DNA of 64,000 bases from Candidatus Obscuribacterales bacterium (GTDB taxonomy: Bacteria > Cyanobacteriota > Vampirovibrionia > Obscuribacterales > Obscuribacteraceae): assembly GCA_020050835.1 (NCBI GenBank), contig JAGVKB010000142.1:124001-188000 (forward strand). The letters run 5' to 3'. Below are positions 1-7,026 of the stretch, in pieces (positions within the stretch are counted from its first letter, which is position 1; each line of letters opens with the position of its first letter). The translations under genes were made by a program, and so were the position numbers. Under the pieces are notes generated by a model. That model made no database searches, was not told the DNA's origin, and saw only the letters and a list, made by a program, of their open reading frames with translations.

Positions 1-234
1 TACCTGGATGCGCTGGACAAGATGGAGAACCAAAATGATATAGACGGGGCGCTTAATCAACTTCAGCAGATTACGGCCGGGTCGCGTTTTTTTGCATTAG
101 CACAAGAGATAATCCACAACAACTACGAACCGTCTTCGACCATGTTGAAAATGGGCGTCGAGCATTCAGAGAAGAATCCAACTGCCGAGACCAAGCCGTT
201 CAACCCGGAATTGCCTAAAGACGCTTCTCCATAG
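1..234 (+). CDS. C-terminal part of an unidentified protein
   Basis: The reading frame is open to the left window edge and stops at 232-234, so only the last 77 residues are visible. An internal ATG at 22 could be mistaken for the start, but the seven codons before it continue in frame without a stop. The visible part is a short amphipathic helical stretch rich in Gln, Asn and Leu, followed by a polar, proline-containing tail. I recognise no domain. The next gene begins about 12 bases downstream on the same strand, so the two are probably co-transcribed. The identity depends on sequence outside the window. Confidence 0.6.
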   Translation, partial: YLDALDKMENQNDIDGALNQLQQITAGSRFFALAQEIIHNNYEPSSTMLKMGVEHSEKNPTAETKPFNPELPKDASP

Positions 235-246
235 CCGCGACTGAGA

Positions 247-663
247 TTGGTGTCAAGCAGATCAAAGCAATCAAAGGACCGGAAAAGCAGCGCTGACACA
301 GCCGAGAGCGCTTTCGAGCAAGTTTATTCGCTGGTCAGAACGATCCCTCCGGGCAAAGTGCTGACCTATGGAATCGTTTCGCATCTGCTCTCAGGCAGGC
401 TAAGCGCTCAAGGCGTCGGTTGGGCGCTCAATGCATTAACAAATGATTCCGGCTCGCCGCCGGTCCCATGGCAAAGAGTGGTCAATGCTAAAGGCGGGCT
501 GAGTACGCACAAACGGCCTGAGATTCCGCCCGGATTGCAAAAACATCTTTTGGAGCTGGAGGGAGTTCAATTCGATCAATGCGAACAGATTGAGCTGGAG
601 ACTTATCTCTGGCATGAAGGCATTGCAAAACTCAGCAAAGTCGCGACAATCAAACGCCAATGA
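247..663 (+). CDS. Alkyltransferase-like (ATL) DNA-binding protein, MGMT family without the acceptor cysteine
   Basis: The core from about residue 22 to 110 matches the DNA-binding domain of O6-alkylguanine-DNA alkyltransferases: an early IPPGKVLTYG segment, the VGWALNAL helix, and then PWQRVVN where methyltransferases have PCHRV. Trp replaces the alkyl-accepting Cys, which is the defining change of ATL proteins. Members of that family bind alkylated guanine and flag it for nucleotide excision repair rather than repairing it directly. The length of about 138 residues is usual. The first codon is TTG at 247 with GTG at 250 directly after it; which one is used is unclear. The C-terminal tail after residue 115 is not conserved to my eye. 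It probably shares a transcript with the upstream partial gene. Confidence 0.85.
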   Translation: MVSSRSKQSKDRKSSADTAESAFEQVYSLVRTIPPGKVLTYGIVSHLLSGRLSAQGVGWALNALTNDSGSPPVPWQRVVNAKGGLSTHKRPEIPPGLQKHLLELEGVQFDQCEQIELETYLWHEGIAKLSKVATIKRQ

Positions 664-682
664 ACTTGGCGTTATCACATCT

Positions 683-1003
683 TCAATGACTGATGCCGGA
701 CGCTCCCGGGACCATTTGCGGTAGACCGCGCCAGGATGGCACCGCCTGCCTTACTTGATTGATCTGCTGGACCAGATTCGAATCTACCTTGGGCGGACTT
801 TTATAATTACGGGTGCCATCGGCATATTCAAAAGTCGAGTACACAACACCAAGTTTAAGCAAGGTAGATTTGGCTGGTTCTCCGCCAGTCCAGATCGGCT
901 CATCCCAACTATAAGTGCTCGCACAAGCAAAGTTTACGCAGCCAAGAATCATCGCAAATCCAGCTGCAGAAAGCACCTCAACCACCAAGCGGGGACGTCT
1001 CAT
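683..1003 (-). CDS. Small secreted or lipid-anchored protein of unknown function
   Basis: A 106-residue minus-strand gene. It has a good ribosome site (GGAGG, seven bases before the ATG at 1003) and an N-terminal signal sequence: Arg residues at 2-5, then a hydrophobic core to about residue 27. Cleavage could follow ACA at about residue 29; an ILGC motif near residue 22 alternatively permits lipidation. The mature part is about 77 residues, polar, with several Trp and Tyr, and no family I know. A plus-strand frame covering 755-1051 overlaps it but lacks these signals. The gene ends 20 bases from the convergent ATL-like gene. Confidence 0.65.
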   Translation of the reverse strand: MRRPRLVVEVLSAAGFAMILGCVNFACASTYSWDEPIWTGGEPAKSTLLKLGVVYSTFEYADGTRNYKSPPKVDSNLVQQINQVRQAVPSWRGLPQMVPGASGISH

Positions 1004-1111
1004 GTTTCGCCCTCCGAATTATCAAAAAACCAATCTCATTTTCCAATATAGTCGGCAGCTTATCGGTTGAGTCGATCTTTTAAGTTTTCGTGTTGACCTT
1101 CAGCAACAAGC

Positions 1112-1429
1112 TCAAGCAAGTGCAGCATAAGCTTGCAAGCCGTAAGAAGCGTTAAAAAGAGGCATTTGATCCTTGTAGCCTAAAAACTGAAGAAGCAGTT
1201 GCGTTCCAATAGCTACCGGCTGATGCGTCGGCAGAAAGCCCTGAATCTTGTCTTGACCGAACTCGACTCTGCACCCACCGGCAACGATTGCTACCACCCG
1301 GCAAGAAACTGGCTGTCCTGGCTTGAACTGATGCTTCCAACGTGAATTTAACTGAGATCCAAGCATAGTAAAACAAACCTCACTCAAAAGAAGAGCAACG
1401 AGAATCCAACCCAGGATGTCGAAGGTCAA
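1112..1429 (-). CDS. Membrane-anchored protein with an S1/OB-like domain
   Basis: This is a 105-residue protein. Residues 5-24 form one hydrophobic helix. From about residue 35 the sequence runs PGQPVSCRVVAIVAGGCRV, then EFGQDKIQGFLPTHQ, which follows the pattern of S1 RNA-binding domains (G-V-V-x-G-x-V, a Gly-Gly turn, then GFLP and a hydrophilic residue). The domain is shortened at its C-terminal end. The probable start is TTG at 1429, because a strong promoter lies 32-61 bases upstream and no ATG lies between. An S1-like domain tethered to the membrane could bind RNA near the inner face, or be an unrelated OB-fold. The assignment is by pattern only. Confidence 0.6.
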   Translation of the reverse strand: MTFDILGWILVALLLSEVCFTMLGSQLNSRWKHQFKPGQPVSCRVVAIVAGGCRVEFGQDKIQGFLPTHQPVAIGTQLLLQFLGYKDQMPLFNASYGLQAYAALA

Positions 1430-1460
1430 TGGTAAGTCCCAGCAGTTTGCAGGGATTTGG

Positions 1461-1490
1461 ATTATAAGATCCGATTAATGGCGATGTCAA
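1461..1490 (-). promoter_or_regulatory. Strong sigma-70 type promoter for the S1-like membrane protein gene
   Basis: On the minus strand a perfect TTGACA (1485-1490) and a perfect TATAAT (1461-1466) are separated by 18 bases. Transcription would begin near 1454 and leave a leader of about 25 bases before the TTG start at 1429. It also lies just downstream of the gcvH stop (1528), so the small gene need not depend on gcvTH transcription. Confidence 0.7.
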
Positions 1491-1527
1491 GAAAATTCTG
1501 GATTGGACAAGCCTATCTTATGCCAGC

Positions 1528-1938
1528 CTAATCCACGACAAAGTCTCGATAGCCGTCAGCAGTTAGAGCATCTTTGAGCTCGTCAACATTATCGAGTTTG
1601 ACCTTAATCATCCAGCCGTCACCGTAGCAATCAAGGTTGACCAACTCCGGTTCGGAAGCGAGCCGGTCATTTATGGCTGTAATCTCGCCGCCGGCCGGCA
1701 TAAACAGGTCCGACACCGACTTGACGGATTCGATGACGCCGAACTTCTCTTCCAATTTCAGCTTTTGCCCAACCTTGGGAAGCTCGACAAAGGTGACATC
1801 GCCGAGTTGATCGGCAGCAAATGCCGTCACTCCGATGGTAGCCAAATTGCCGCCCTCTACACGCACATATTCATGCGTCTTGACATACTTGAGCTCGCTG
1901 GGATAACTGAGCACCTTACTTCCTTCTGCTCCCGCCAT
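1528..1938 (-). CDS. gcvH: Glycine cleavage system H protein
   Basis: GcvH carries the lipoyl arm that shuttles the aminomethyl group between GcvP, GcvT and the dihydrolipoamide dehydrogenase. The 136-residue length is typical. The biotinyl/lipoyl-like fold is clear, with the lipoylation motif ESVKSVSD placing the modified lysine at about residue 73, and the family's THEYVRVEG and GVTAFAADQLGD segments before it. The ATG at 1938 is preceded by AAAGGAGAT at good spacing. It lies 228 bases downstream of gcvT on the same strand. No gcvP is present in the window, so the P protein must be encoded elsewhere. Confidence 0.96.
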   Translation of the reverse strand: MAGAEGSKVLSYPSELKYVKTHEYVRVEGGNLATIGVTAFAADQLGDVTFVELPKVGQKLKLEEKFGVIESVKSVSDLFMPAGGEITAINDRLASEPELVNLDCYGDGWMIKVKLDNVDELKDALTADGYRDFVVD

Positions 1939-2166
1939 TCCTTGATCTCCTTTAACTCTCAGCCTACTGTAGAAAGCACGAGCAAAGATTTTACCAAGGA
2001 TGGACCAGCTTAAACATCCGGTGCAAACACCTCGGGGTCGTCAAGCGACACTCCAGTCCAGACAGCCCGCCCGGCCGCCGACTTGATACCATCTGCAACA
2101 CCACAGCGGCCAGCAGCTCTGACGACAACAGCCGGGTCAGACTAAAGCCAGGGTCCATTCTAACTT

Positions 2167-3279
2167 TCAGACAAGCGGCCCGCGCTTGTAAAAAGGTCTT
2201 TTCACTACGGTCGCTAGCGCCGGACTATTTCTAATCTCGACCGCCAGCACACCGCCGATGGTGGCACAGGCCGGCGGAACAAACGCCATGGCGATCGGGT
2301 AGCCGACGAAGATGCCCTGCGAGCCGCTGGACACCTGCCCGACGGGGCTACCATCCTTAAGCACCGAATATCCTTGACGGGGAAGAGCCTTTCCCTCGAC
2401 CTTCAGGCAAGCACAGACTTTCGCAAATCCATCGGCTTTCTGCTTCTGCATGGCATCCCGTCCGAGGAAATCTCCCTTGTCGAGCTTGACACTCCAGCCG
2501 AGTCCGGACTCTAACGGACTGGTCTGTTCGTCCAGCTCGTGACCGTAAAGCGGCATACCGGCTTCCAGCCGGAGCGTGTCTCGTGCACCCAAGCCGCAAG
2601 GCTCGATTCCAAACTTCTGTCCGCGCTCCAGAAGCAGATTCCAGAGCTTCTCCGCATCAGCCGGATTAACAAAAATCTCAAAGCCATCTTCGCCGGTATA
2701 GCCTGTTCGGCCAAAGCTGATGCTGATGCCGCCGGCCTTCCCTTCCCCATATCCAAATCCGGCGATGCGTTCCACCTGCTCACCCACCAACTCTTTCAGC
2801 AGCGCCACTGCCTTTGGTCCCTGCAAGGCCAAAAGCGATGTGCGGTCTGATGCGTCATCGAGGGTGACATCGTTGAATCTGCTCTTATGCTTCGCCAACC
2901 AATTCCAATCCTTTTCTATATTGGAGGCATTCACCACCAGCAGAAAGTCGCTTTCTCTGCGGTAGACGATCAGATCGTCTACCGTTCCACCATCTGGCAT
3001 AACGAATTGCGTGTAAAGCGCTGTATTGGGATTAGATAATTTCTTGAGATCGTTGGCGATCATGTACTGTACGAAATCGAACGCTCCGGCTCCCTTCACG
3101 ATGAACTCGCCCATGTGAGAGACGTCGAACACACCTACTTTTGTGCGAACAACCGTATGCTCCGCCATGATCGACTTATACTGCACCGGCATGTTCCAAC
3201 CAGCAAAATCCACCATCCGTGCACCGCAGCTGCGGTGGGCAGATGCTAATGGTGTTTCTTTCAGTTGTGCAGTCGTCAT
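2167..3279 (-). CDS. gcvT: Glycine cleavage system T protein (aminomethyltransferase)
   Basis: GcvT transfers the methylene group from the H-protein lipoyl arm to tetrahydrofolate and releases ammonia. The 370-residue sequence shows the family pattern throughout: VDFAGWNMPVQY near residue 24, VFDVSHMGEF near 50, an SLLALQGP block, the GFEIFV motif, and a C-terminal GQVSSGS block. The frame is open 15 codons further upstream (to 3324), but the ATG at 3279 is chosen because GAGGAA lies eight bases before it and family proteins begin here. It heads the minus-strand gcvT-gcvH pair. I saw no glycine riboswitch in the 120 bases upstream. Confidence 0.97.
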   Translation of the reverse strand: MTTAQLKETPLASAHRSCGARMVDFAGWNMPVQYKSIMAEHTVVRTKVGVFDVSHMGEFIVKGAGAFDFVQYMIANDLKKLSNPNTALYTQFVMPDGGTVDDLIVYRRESDFLLVVNASNIEKDWNWLAKHKSRFNDVTLDDASDRTSLLALQGPKAVALLKELVGEQVERIAGFGYGEGKAGGISISFGRTGYTGEDGFEIFVNPADAEKLWNLLLERGQKFGIEPCGLGARDTLRLEAGMPLYGHELDEQTSPLESGLGWSVKLDKGDFLGRDAMQKQKADGFAKVCACLKVEGKALPRQGYSVLKDGSPVGQVSSGSQGIFVGYPIAMAFVPPACATIGGVLAVEIRNSPALATVVKRPFYKRGPLV

Positions 3280-3400
3280 AACCGATTCCTCACTAGGTAA
3301 GAGGCAGCACCGCTCCGCCGCCAAGCCGAACTATGATACAGGCAATTCGCATCGACGATGGAGCAGCTACTGGCGAGTTGCCAAGCTAGTATGATTCAAA

Positions 3401-4669
3401 ATGCGGCTTTACTCTAAAGGGTTACCATTGCTCGATTTCAGACCACCGAAAGATACCGCTGCGCTAATCTGGCTAGCCAAGCTCTTGCTACCGCTTCACT
3501 TCGAGATTGAACTGAAGGGAACTCGCATAGAAATAGTAGATAACGGGCTTGAGCGCTTCCAGGAGCTAAGCGGCAAGCGAACGGTAATCTGCCCGAACCA
3601 CTCCAATCGAAATGATCCAGACGTCATCTTCTCGCTGGCAAAGATGTCCGGCGAGCACTTCAACTTTCTGGCCGCGCGCGAAGTCTTCGACTGGGACCAC
3701 GGGTGGAACGGCTGGCGTCTGCAGCACTTCGGATGCTACTCGGTAGTGCGCGGCGCAGCCGATCGCGAATCTTTCAAGATGACCAAAAGCTTGATCGTAG
3801 GTGGCAAGAAGAAGCTCGTCATTTTTCCAGAAGGCGAGATATCAAGGCAGAACGATACGCTGATGCCGCTCGAAACCGGCGTGGCACAGATGTCCTTCTG
3901 GGCGCTCGAAGAGATGCACAAACAAAAGATTGATGAGCCGGTGTTCTTATTGCCGGTAGCGCTCAAATACACTTATCGGGCCGACATAAGCCATGAGCTG
4001 CGAAACTCGATCGACCACCTGGAAGAGCATCTAAATTTGCCGAAGTCAACGTCCGGCTCTTTGCATGAGCGCCTTCGAGCAGTGGCGCTGGCAGTGCTGG
4101 CTGCACTCGAGCAGGAGTACGATCACAAACCAGCTAAAGATCAGCCGATCAATGAGCGGCTTGCCTCTCTGCGCGCAATCGTGCTGAATGTAATTTCAGC
4201 CAGTCTTCAAATCGAGCTTCCGTCCGAACATTCCACCTTGTCTCAGGTTCGAATTCTCCGAAATGCGCTTGACGAGCATATCTACCAGGATGAGGAGCTG
4301 GCATCGGATTACCAGCGCAAGCTGCACGAGGAAAAGGCGAAATCGATTCGCACCTACTATCGAGACCTCGACCGAGTAGTCAATTTCATCGCCATCTACG
4401 ACGGCTATCTTACGGAGCGAATGACTCAAGAGCGATTTGCAGAGACTATTGACAGATTCGAAACCGAGGTGTTTGGCAAATGCTCGATCAAGGGGCCACG
4501 GCTCGTATTCGTCAAATTGGATGAGCCGATCAATCTGCTTAACTTCTGGGCTTCATACAAATCCAACAAGAAAGCCACTATTCAACAGGTGACAGACGAG
4601 CTCGCTCAGCGGATCTCGACTATGCTCACACAGCTTGACACCGGCAGGCAAAGCGTCTACGTAGATTAA
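3401..4669 (+). CDS. PlsC-type glycerolipid acyltransferase with an extra C-terminal domain
   Basis: The N-terminal half (about residues 50-200) is an acyltransferase of the 1-acylglycerol-3-phosphate family. NHSNRND gives the HX4D catalytic motif (His67, Asp72), and FPEGEIS near residue 142 is the substrate-binding block. Such enzymes add an acyl chain to lysophospholipid at the inner membrane. Family members are usually about 200-250 residues. This one is 422, with roughly 200 additional helical, charged residues that I cannot assign. The ATG at 3401 has no obvious ribosome site, so the exact start is uncertain. It is divergent from gcvT and convergent with the TetR gene 17 bases after its stop. 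The substrate is not predictable from sequence. Confidence 0.85.
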   Translation: MRLYSKGLPLLDFRPPKDTAALIWLAKLLLPLHFEIELKGTRIEIVDNGLERFQELSGKRTVICPNHSNRNDPDVIFSLAKMSGEHFNFLAAREVFDWDHGWNGWRLQHFGCYSVVRGAADRESFKMTKSLIVGGKKKLVIFPEGEISRQNDTLMPLETGVAQMSFWALEEMHKQKIDEPVFLLPVALKYTYRADISHELRNSIDHLEEHLNLPKSTSGSLHERLRAVALAVLAALEQEYDHKPAKDQPINERLASLRAIVLNVISASLQIELPSEHSTLSQVRILRNALDEHIYQDEELASDYQRKLHEEKAKSIRTYYRDLDRVVNFIAIYDGYLTERMTQERFAETIDRFETEVFGKCSIKGPRLVFVKLDEPINLLNFWASYKSNKKATIQQVTDELAQRISTMLTQLDTGRQSVYVD

Positions 4670-4686
4670 CTCAGGTCAAACTGTAG

Positions 4687-5355
4687 CTATCCATCGCTAG
4701 CCCTAACGCCGTTCATGATTAGCTCAATCGCTTCTTTAATGTGCCATTCGACCATGTCAGAGCTGAGCAAATTTTTGCCCGCCCACAAGTGTTTGATGTT
4801 TTCTCGCGTGCAGAAGTAAAAGACGCTCGCACCAACGATATTCACCGCAGTATGCATCGGATCCAACTGGCGGAAATTTCCTTTGGCAACGCCTTGCTCC
4901 AGAATACCTGCCAACACTCCGTACAAGGACATAGCACCAAATTTGTTGTAGTACTTGCCCTTATTTTGGACCGCTTCGTAGAAGAAGATGGCGGAAAGAT
5001 TCTTGTTCTTAGAAACATCTATCAAGAGCTCTCGCAAGCATCTTTCCAAGGCCTGATCTGGTGACATAGCCGCCAGGTTGATGCTTTGGGCGATCTGCAA
5101 CCGTCTTAAAAATGCTCTTTCCAGAACAGCTTCATAGAGCTGCTCTTTGCTTTGAAAGTAATAGTAAATCATCGCTTTGGTAACGCCAGTCTTGGCTGCG
5201 ATCGCCTCAGTGCGCGCACCAAGCAGCCCATTGGCAGCAAATTCGTCCTCGGCCGAATCGAGAATGCTAGATCGGGTGGCTTCAGCATCGCGGGTAAGCG
5301 GTGCTGACTTCTTAGCGTCTTTAGATTGCTGCGAGCGCGGCACGCCATTCACCAA
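4687..5355 (-). CDS. TetR/AcrR family transcriptional repressor
   Basis: A TetR-type helix-turn-helix spans roughly residues 22-75: TRSSILDSAEDEFAANG, then TEAIAAKTGVTKAMIYYYF and the KEQLYEAV helix. An all-helical ligand-binding region of about 145 residues follows. The start codon is not ATG; TTG at 5355 or GTG at 5352 are the candidates, with no clear ribosome site. The gene is divergent from an EmrA/EmrB-type pump, and inverted repeats overlap both divergent promoters. I therefore infer that it represses itself and the pump and is released by a pump substrate. The ligand is unknown. Confidence 0.92.
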   Translation of the reverse strand: MVNGVPRSQQSKDAKKSAPLTRDAEATRSSILDSAEDEFAANGLLGARTEAIAAKTGVTKAMIYYYFQSKEQLYEAVLERAFLRRLQIAQSINLAAMSPDQALERCLRELLIDVSKNKNLSAIFFYEAVQNKGKYYNKFGAMSLYGVLAGILEQGVAKGNFRQLDPMHTAVNIVGASVFYFCTRENIKHLWAGKNLLSSDMVEWHIKEAIELIMNGVRASDG

Positions 5356-5453
5356 ACAGATTCAATCGGACAATTGTAGAGGGCGCCTTGCATGCACCGC
5401 TACGAGAAGTTTTCTTATCAGGTGGCTGCTCGAAAGCCGCTCTTTCGGCAACC

Positions 5454-5493
5454 TACTAACCAGTCAGTATAACACTTTTCCAAATTTCAACAA
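5454..5493 (-). promoter_or_regulatory. tetR promoter with overlapping inverted-repeat operator
   Basis: On the minus strand TTGTTG (5488-5493) and TATACT (5466-5471) are spaced by 16 bases and point into the TetR gene. The sequence TACTAAC-CA-GTCAGTA (5454-5469) is an inverted repeat with one mismatch and overlaps the -10 box, which is the layout expected for autorepression by a TetR protein. Confidence 0.55.
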
Positions 5494-5639
5494 ACATCTG
5501 GCCAACACCGGCACTGGCATGAAAGTACGTATCAGGGGGCTACCAGAGCCGCCCTACGAGATCTCCCACCTGTACTGACCGAGAATATCTACGCTTTCCA
5601 AGCGAGAGCGCTCAATCACCCGCCAGCAACGCTCTGCGC

Positions 5640-5668
5640 TTGACAGACCGCGCATTTGGATTTACACT
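5640..5668 (+). promoter_or_regulatory. Promoter of the EmrAB-type pump operon
   Basis: A perfect TTGACA (5640-5645) is followed after 17 bases by TACACT (5663-5668). Transcription would start about seven bases later, inside the inverted repeat at 5668-5689 and about 35 bases before the first pump gene. Confidence 0.65.
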
Positions 5669-5689
5669 AACTAACAGGTTGGTTAGTTA
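5668..5689. promoter_or_regulatory. TetR operator candidate in front of the pump operon
   Basis: TAACTAAC (5668-5675) and GTTAGTTA (5682-5689) form a perfect 8-base inverted repeat with a 6-base spacer. It abuts the -10 box and covers the probable transcription start. It shares the core TACTAAC/TAACTAAC with the site at the tetR promoter, suggesting that one regulator reads both. Confidence 0.6.
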
Positions 5690-5709
5690 ACCGACGGGGG
5701 TCCCAGGTC

Positions 5710-7026
5710 ATGTTTCTAACCAGAGCGACGGCGCCAGACCTCGCCACCGGAAGGTTCGAGGCTGAAGTAGCCGGAAGTAGCGATTTCCAGCTGCCGTCCA
5801 GAAAGCCAATCAATCTCCGAAAGATTTTTGTCTACACGGCCGTGCTTACAGCCTTGGCCGCAACGGCGGTCTTCGGTTACCAGTTCTGGCAGCACGCCGC
5901 GACGCACGAAGAGACAGATGACGCTTATACCACCGGTCACTTACATCAAATAGCCGCGCGAATCGACGGAACAGTCGCGAAGGTTCTGGTTGAGGACAAT
6001 CAGTTAGTACAGGCCGGCGATCTGCTGGTTCAACTTGACCCGAATGATTTCGAAGTCAAGGTTCAAGCGGCACTGGCAGCACTTGAAACCGCCCGCCACC
6101 AATCGGCTGCGGCGCAGACTGCCATATCACTATCGTCAAGGAGCGCAACCGCGCAGTCAACATCGGCTGAAGGTAATCTCTCCAATTCAGCCGCAACCAT
6201 CTCCAGAGCGAAGGCAGCGGTTCTAGAAGCTAGATCAGCCGTCCCAATTGCATTGACAAAGGTCGGACAGGCAGACGCGGACCTCAAGAAGGCTGAAGCC
6301 GACTACCTCCGATATGATGTGCTCGAGAAGCAAGGGGCGGTCTCGAAACAGCAGCTCGATGCTGCCACGCGCGATTTCCAGGTCGCCCAGAAGGCGCGTG
6401 AGGCGGCCGAGCAGGAAGTCAGCCGGGCGCAAGCCCAGCTCGCACAGGCGGATGAAGGAGTGCGAATCGCTGAGAGCCAATTGACTCAATCGCATGGCAT
6501 GATGCAGCAGGCTCAGGCTGCCACCGTTCAAACTGAAGTAAGCAAGCATCAATTCAACGTCTCGAGCGCAGCGATCCTACAGGCCAAAGCGGCCTTGAAA
6601 GAAGCACAGTTAAATCTCTCCTACACCAACATCACCGCCCCGACTTCCGGGCGAGTTGGCAAAAAGAGCGTAGAAGTCGGGCAGCGGATTCAACCTGGTC
6701 AACCGCTACTGATAATCGTCTCCGAAAAGACTTGGGTTGTCGCCAATTTCAAGGAAACACAGGTCGAGCGAATGCACCGCGGTCAGCCGGTAGAGATTAA
6801 GGTTGATTCGCTGCCGCATCACAAGTTCTCCGGACTAGTCGACAGCTTCGCTCCCGGATCCGGAGCAAGTTTTGCGCTTCTGCCTTCCGATAACGCTACC
6901 GGCAATTTCACCAAAATAGTGCAGAGAATCCCGGTAAAGATTCTCTTCAATCAGGAGAGCACCAGAGAGTTTCAGGGAAGATTAGTGCCAGGGATGTCGA
7001 CCGTCGTAAGCGTCAAGATTAATTGA
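5710..7026 (+). CDS. HlyD/EmrA-type membrane fusion protein of a multidrug pump
   Basis: This is the periplasmic adaptor of an EmrAB-type exporter. Residues about 40-62 are one transmembrane helix after a cytoplasmic N-terminus. A lipoyl half-motif follows (DGTVAKVLVEDNQLVQAGD near residue 85), then a long coiled-coil hairpin (about 120-290, Ala/Gln/Glu rich), and the second lipoyl half with NITAPTSGRVGKKSVEVG near 310, then a beta-barrel region. The 438-residue length is slightly above the usual 390. It should bridge the downstream MFS pump to an outer-membrane TolC-like channel that is not in this window. The stop codon overlaps the start of the pump gene by one base. Confidence 0.92.
   Translation: MFLTRATAPDLATGRFEAEVAGSSDFQLPSRKPINLRKIFVYTAVLTALAATAVFGYQFWQHAATHEETDDAYTTGHLHQIAARIDGTVAKVLVEDNQLVQAGDLLVQLDPNDFEVKVQAALAALETARHQSAAAQTAISLSSRSATAQSTSAEGNLSNSAATISRAKAAVLEARSAVPIALTKVGQADADLKKAEADYLRYDVLEKQGAVSKQQLDAATRDFQVAQKAREAAEQEVSRAQAQLAQADEGVRIAESQLTQSHGMMQQAQAATVQTEVSKHQFNVSSAAILQAKAALKEAQLNLSYTNITAPTSGRVGKKSVEVGQRIQPGQPLLIIVSEKTWVVANFKETQVERMHRGQPVEIKVDSLPHHKFSGLVDSFAPGSGASFALLPSDNATGNFTKIVQRIPVKILFNQESTREFQGRLVPGMSTVVSVKIN

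Noticed and set aside
755-1051. 98-residue plus-strand frame
   Set aside because: It overlaps the minus-strand secreted protein, which has a good ribosome site and signal peptide; this frame has neither.
3280-3400. Glycine riboswitch upstream of gcvT
   Set aside because: Neither the paired aptamer architecture nor its conserved core segments are visible in the 120 bases before gcvT.
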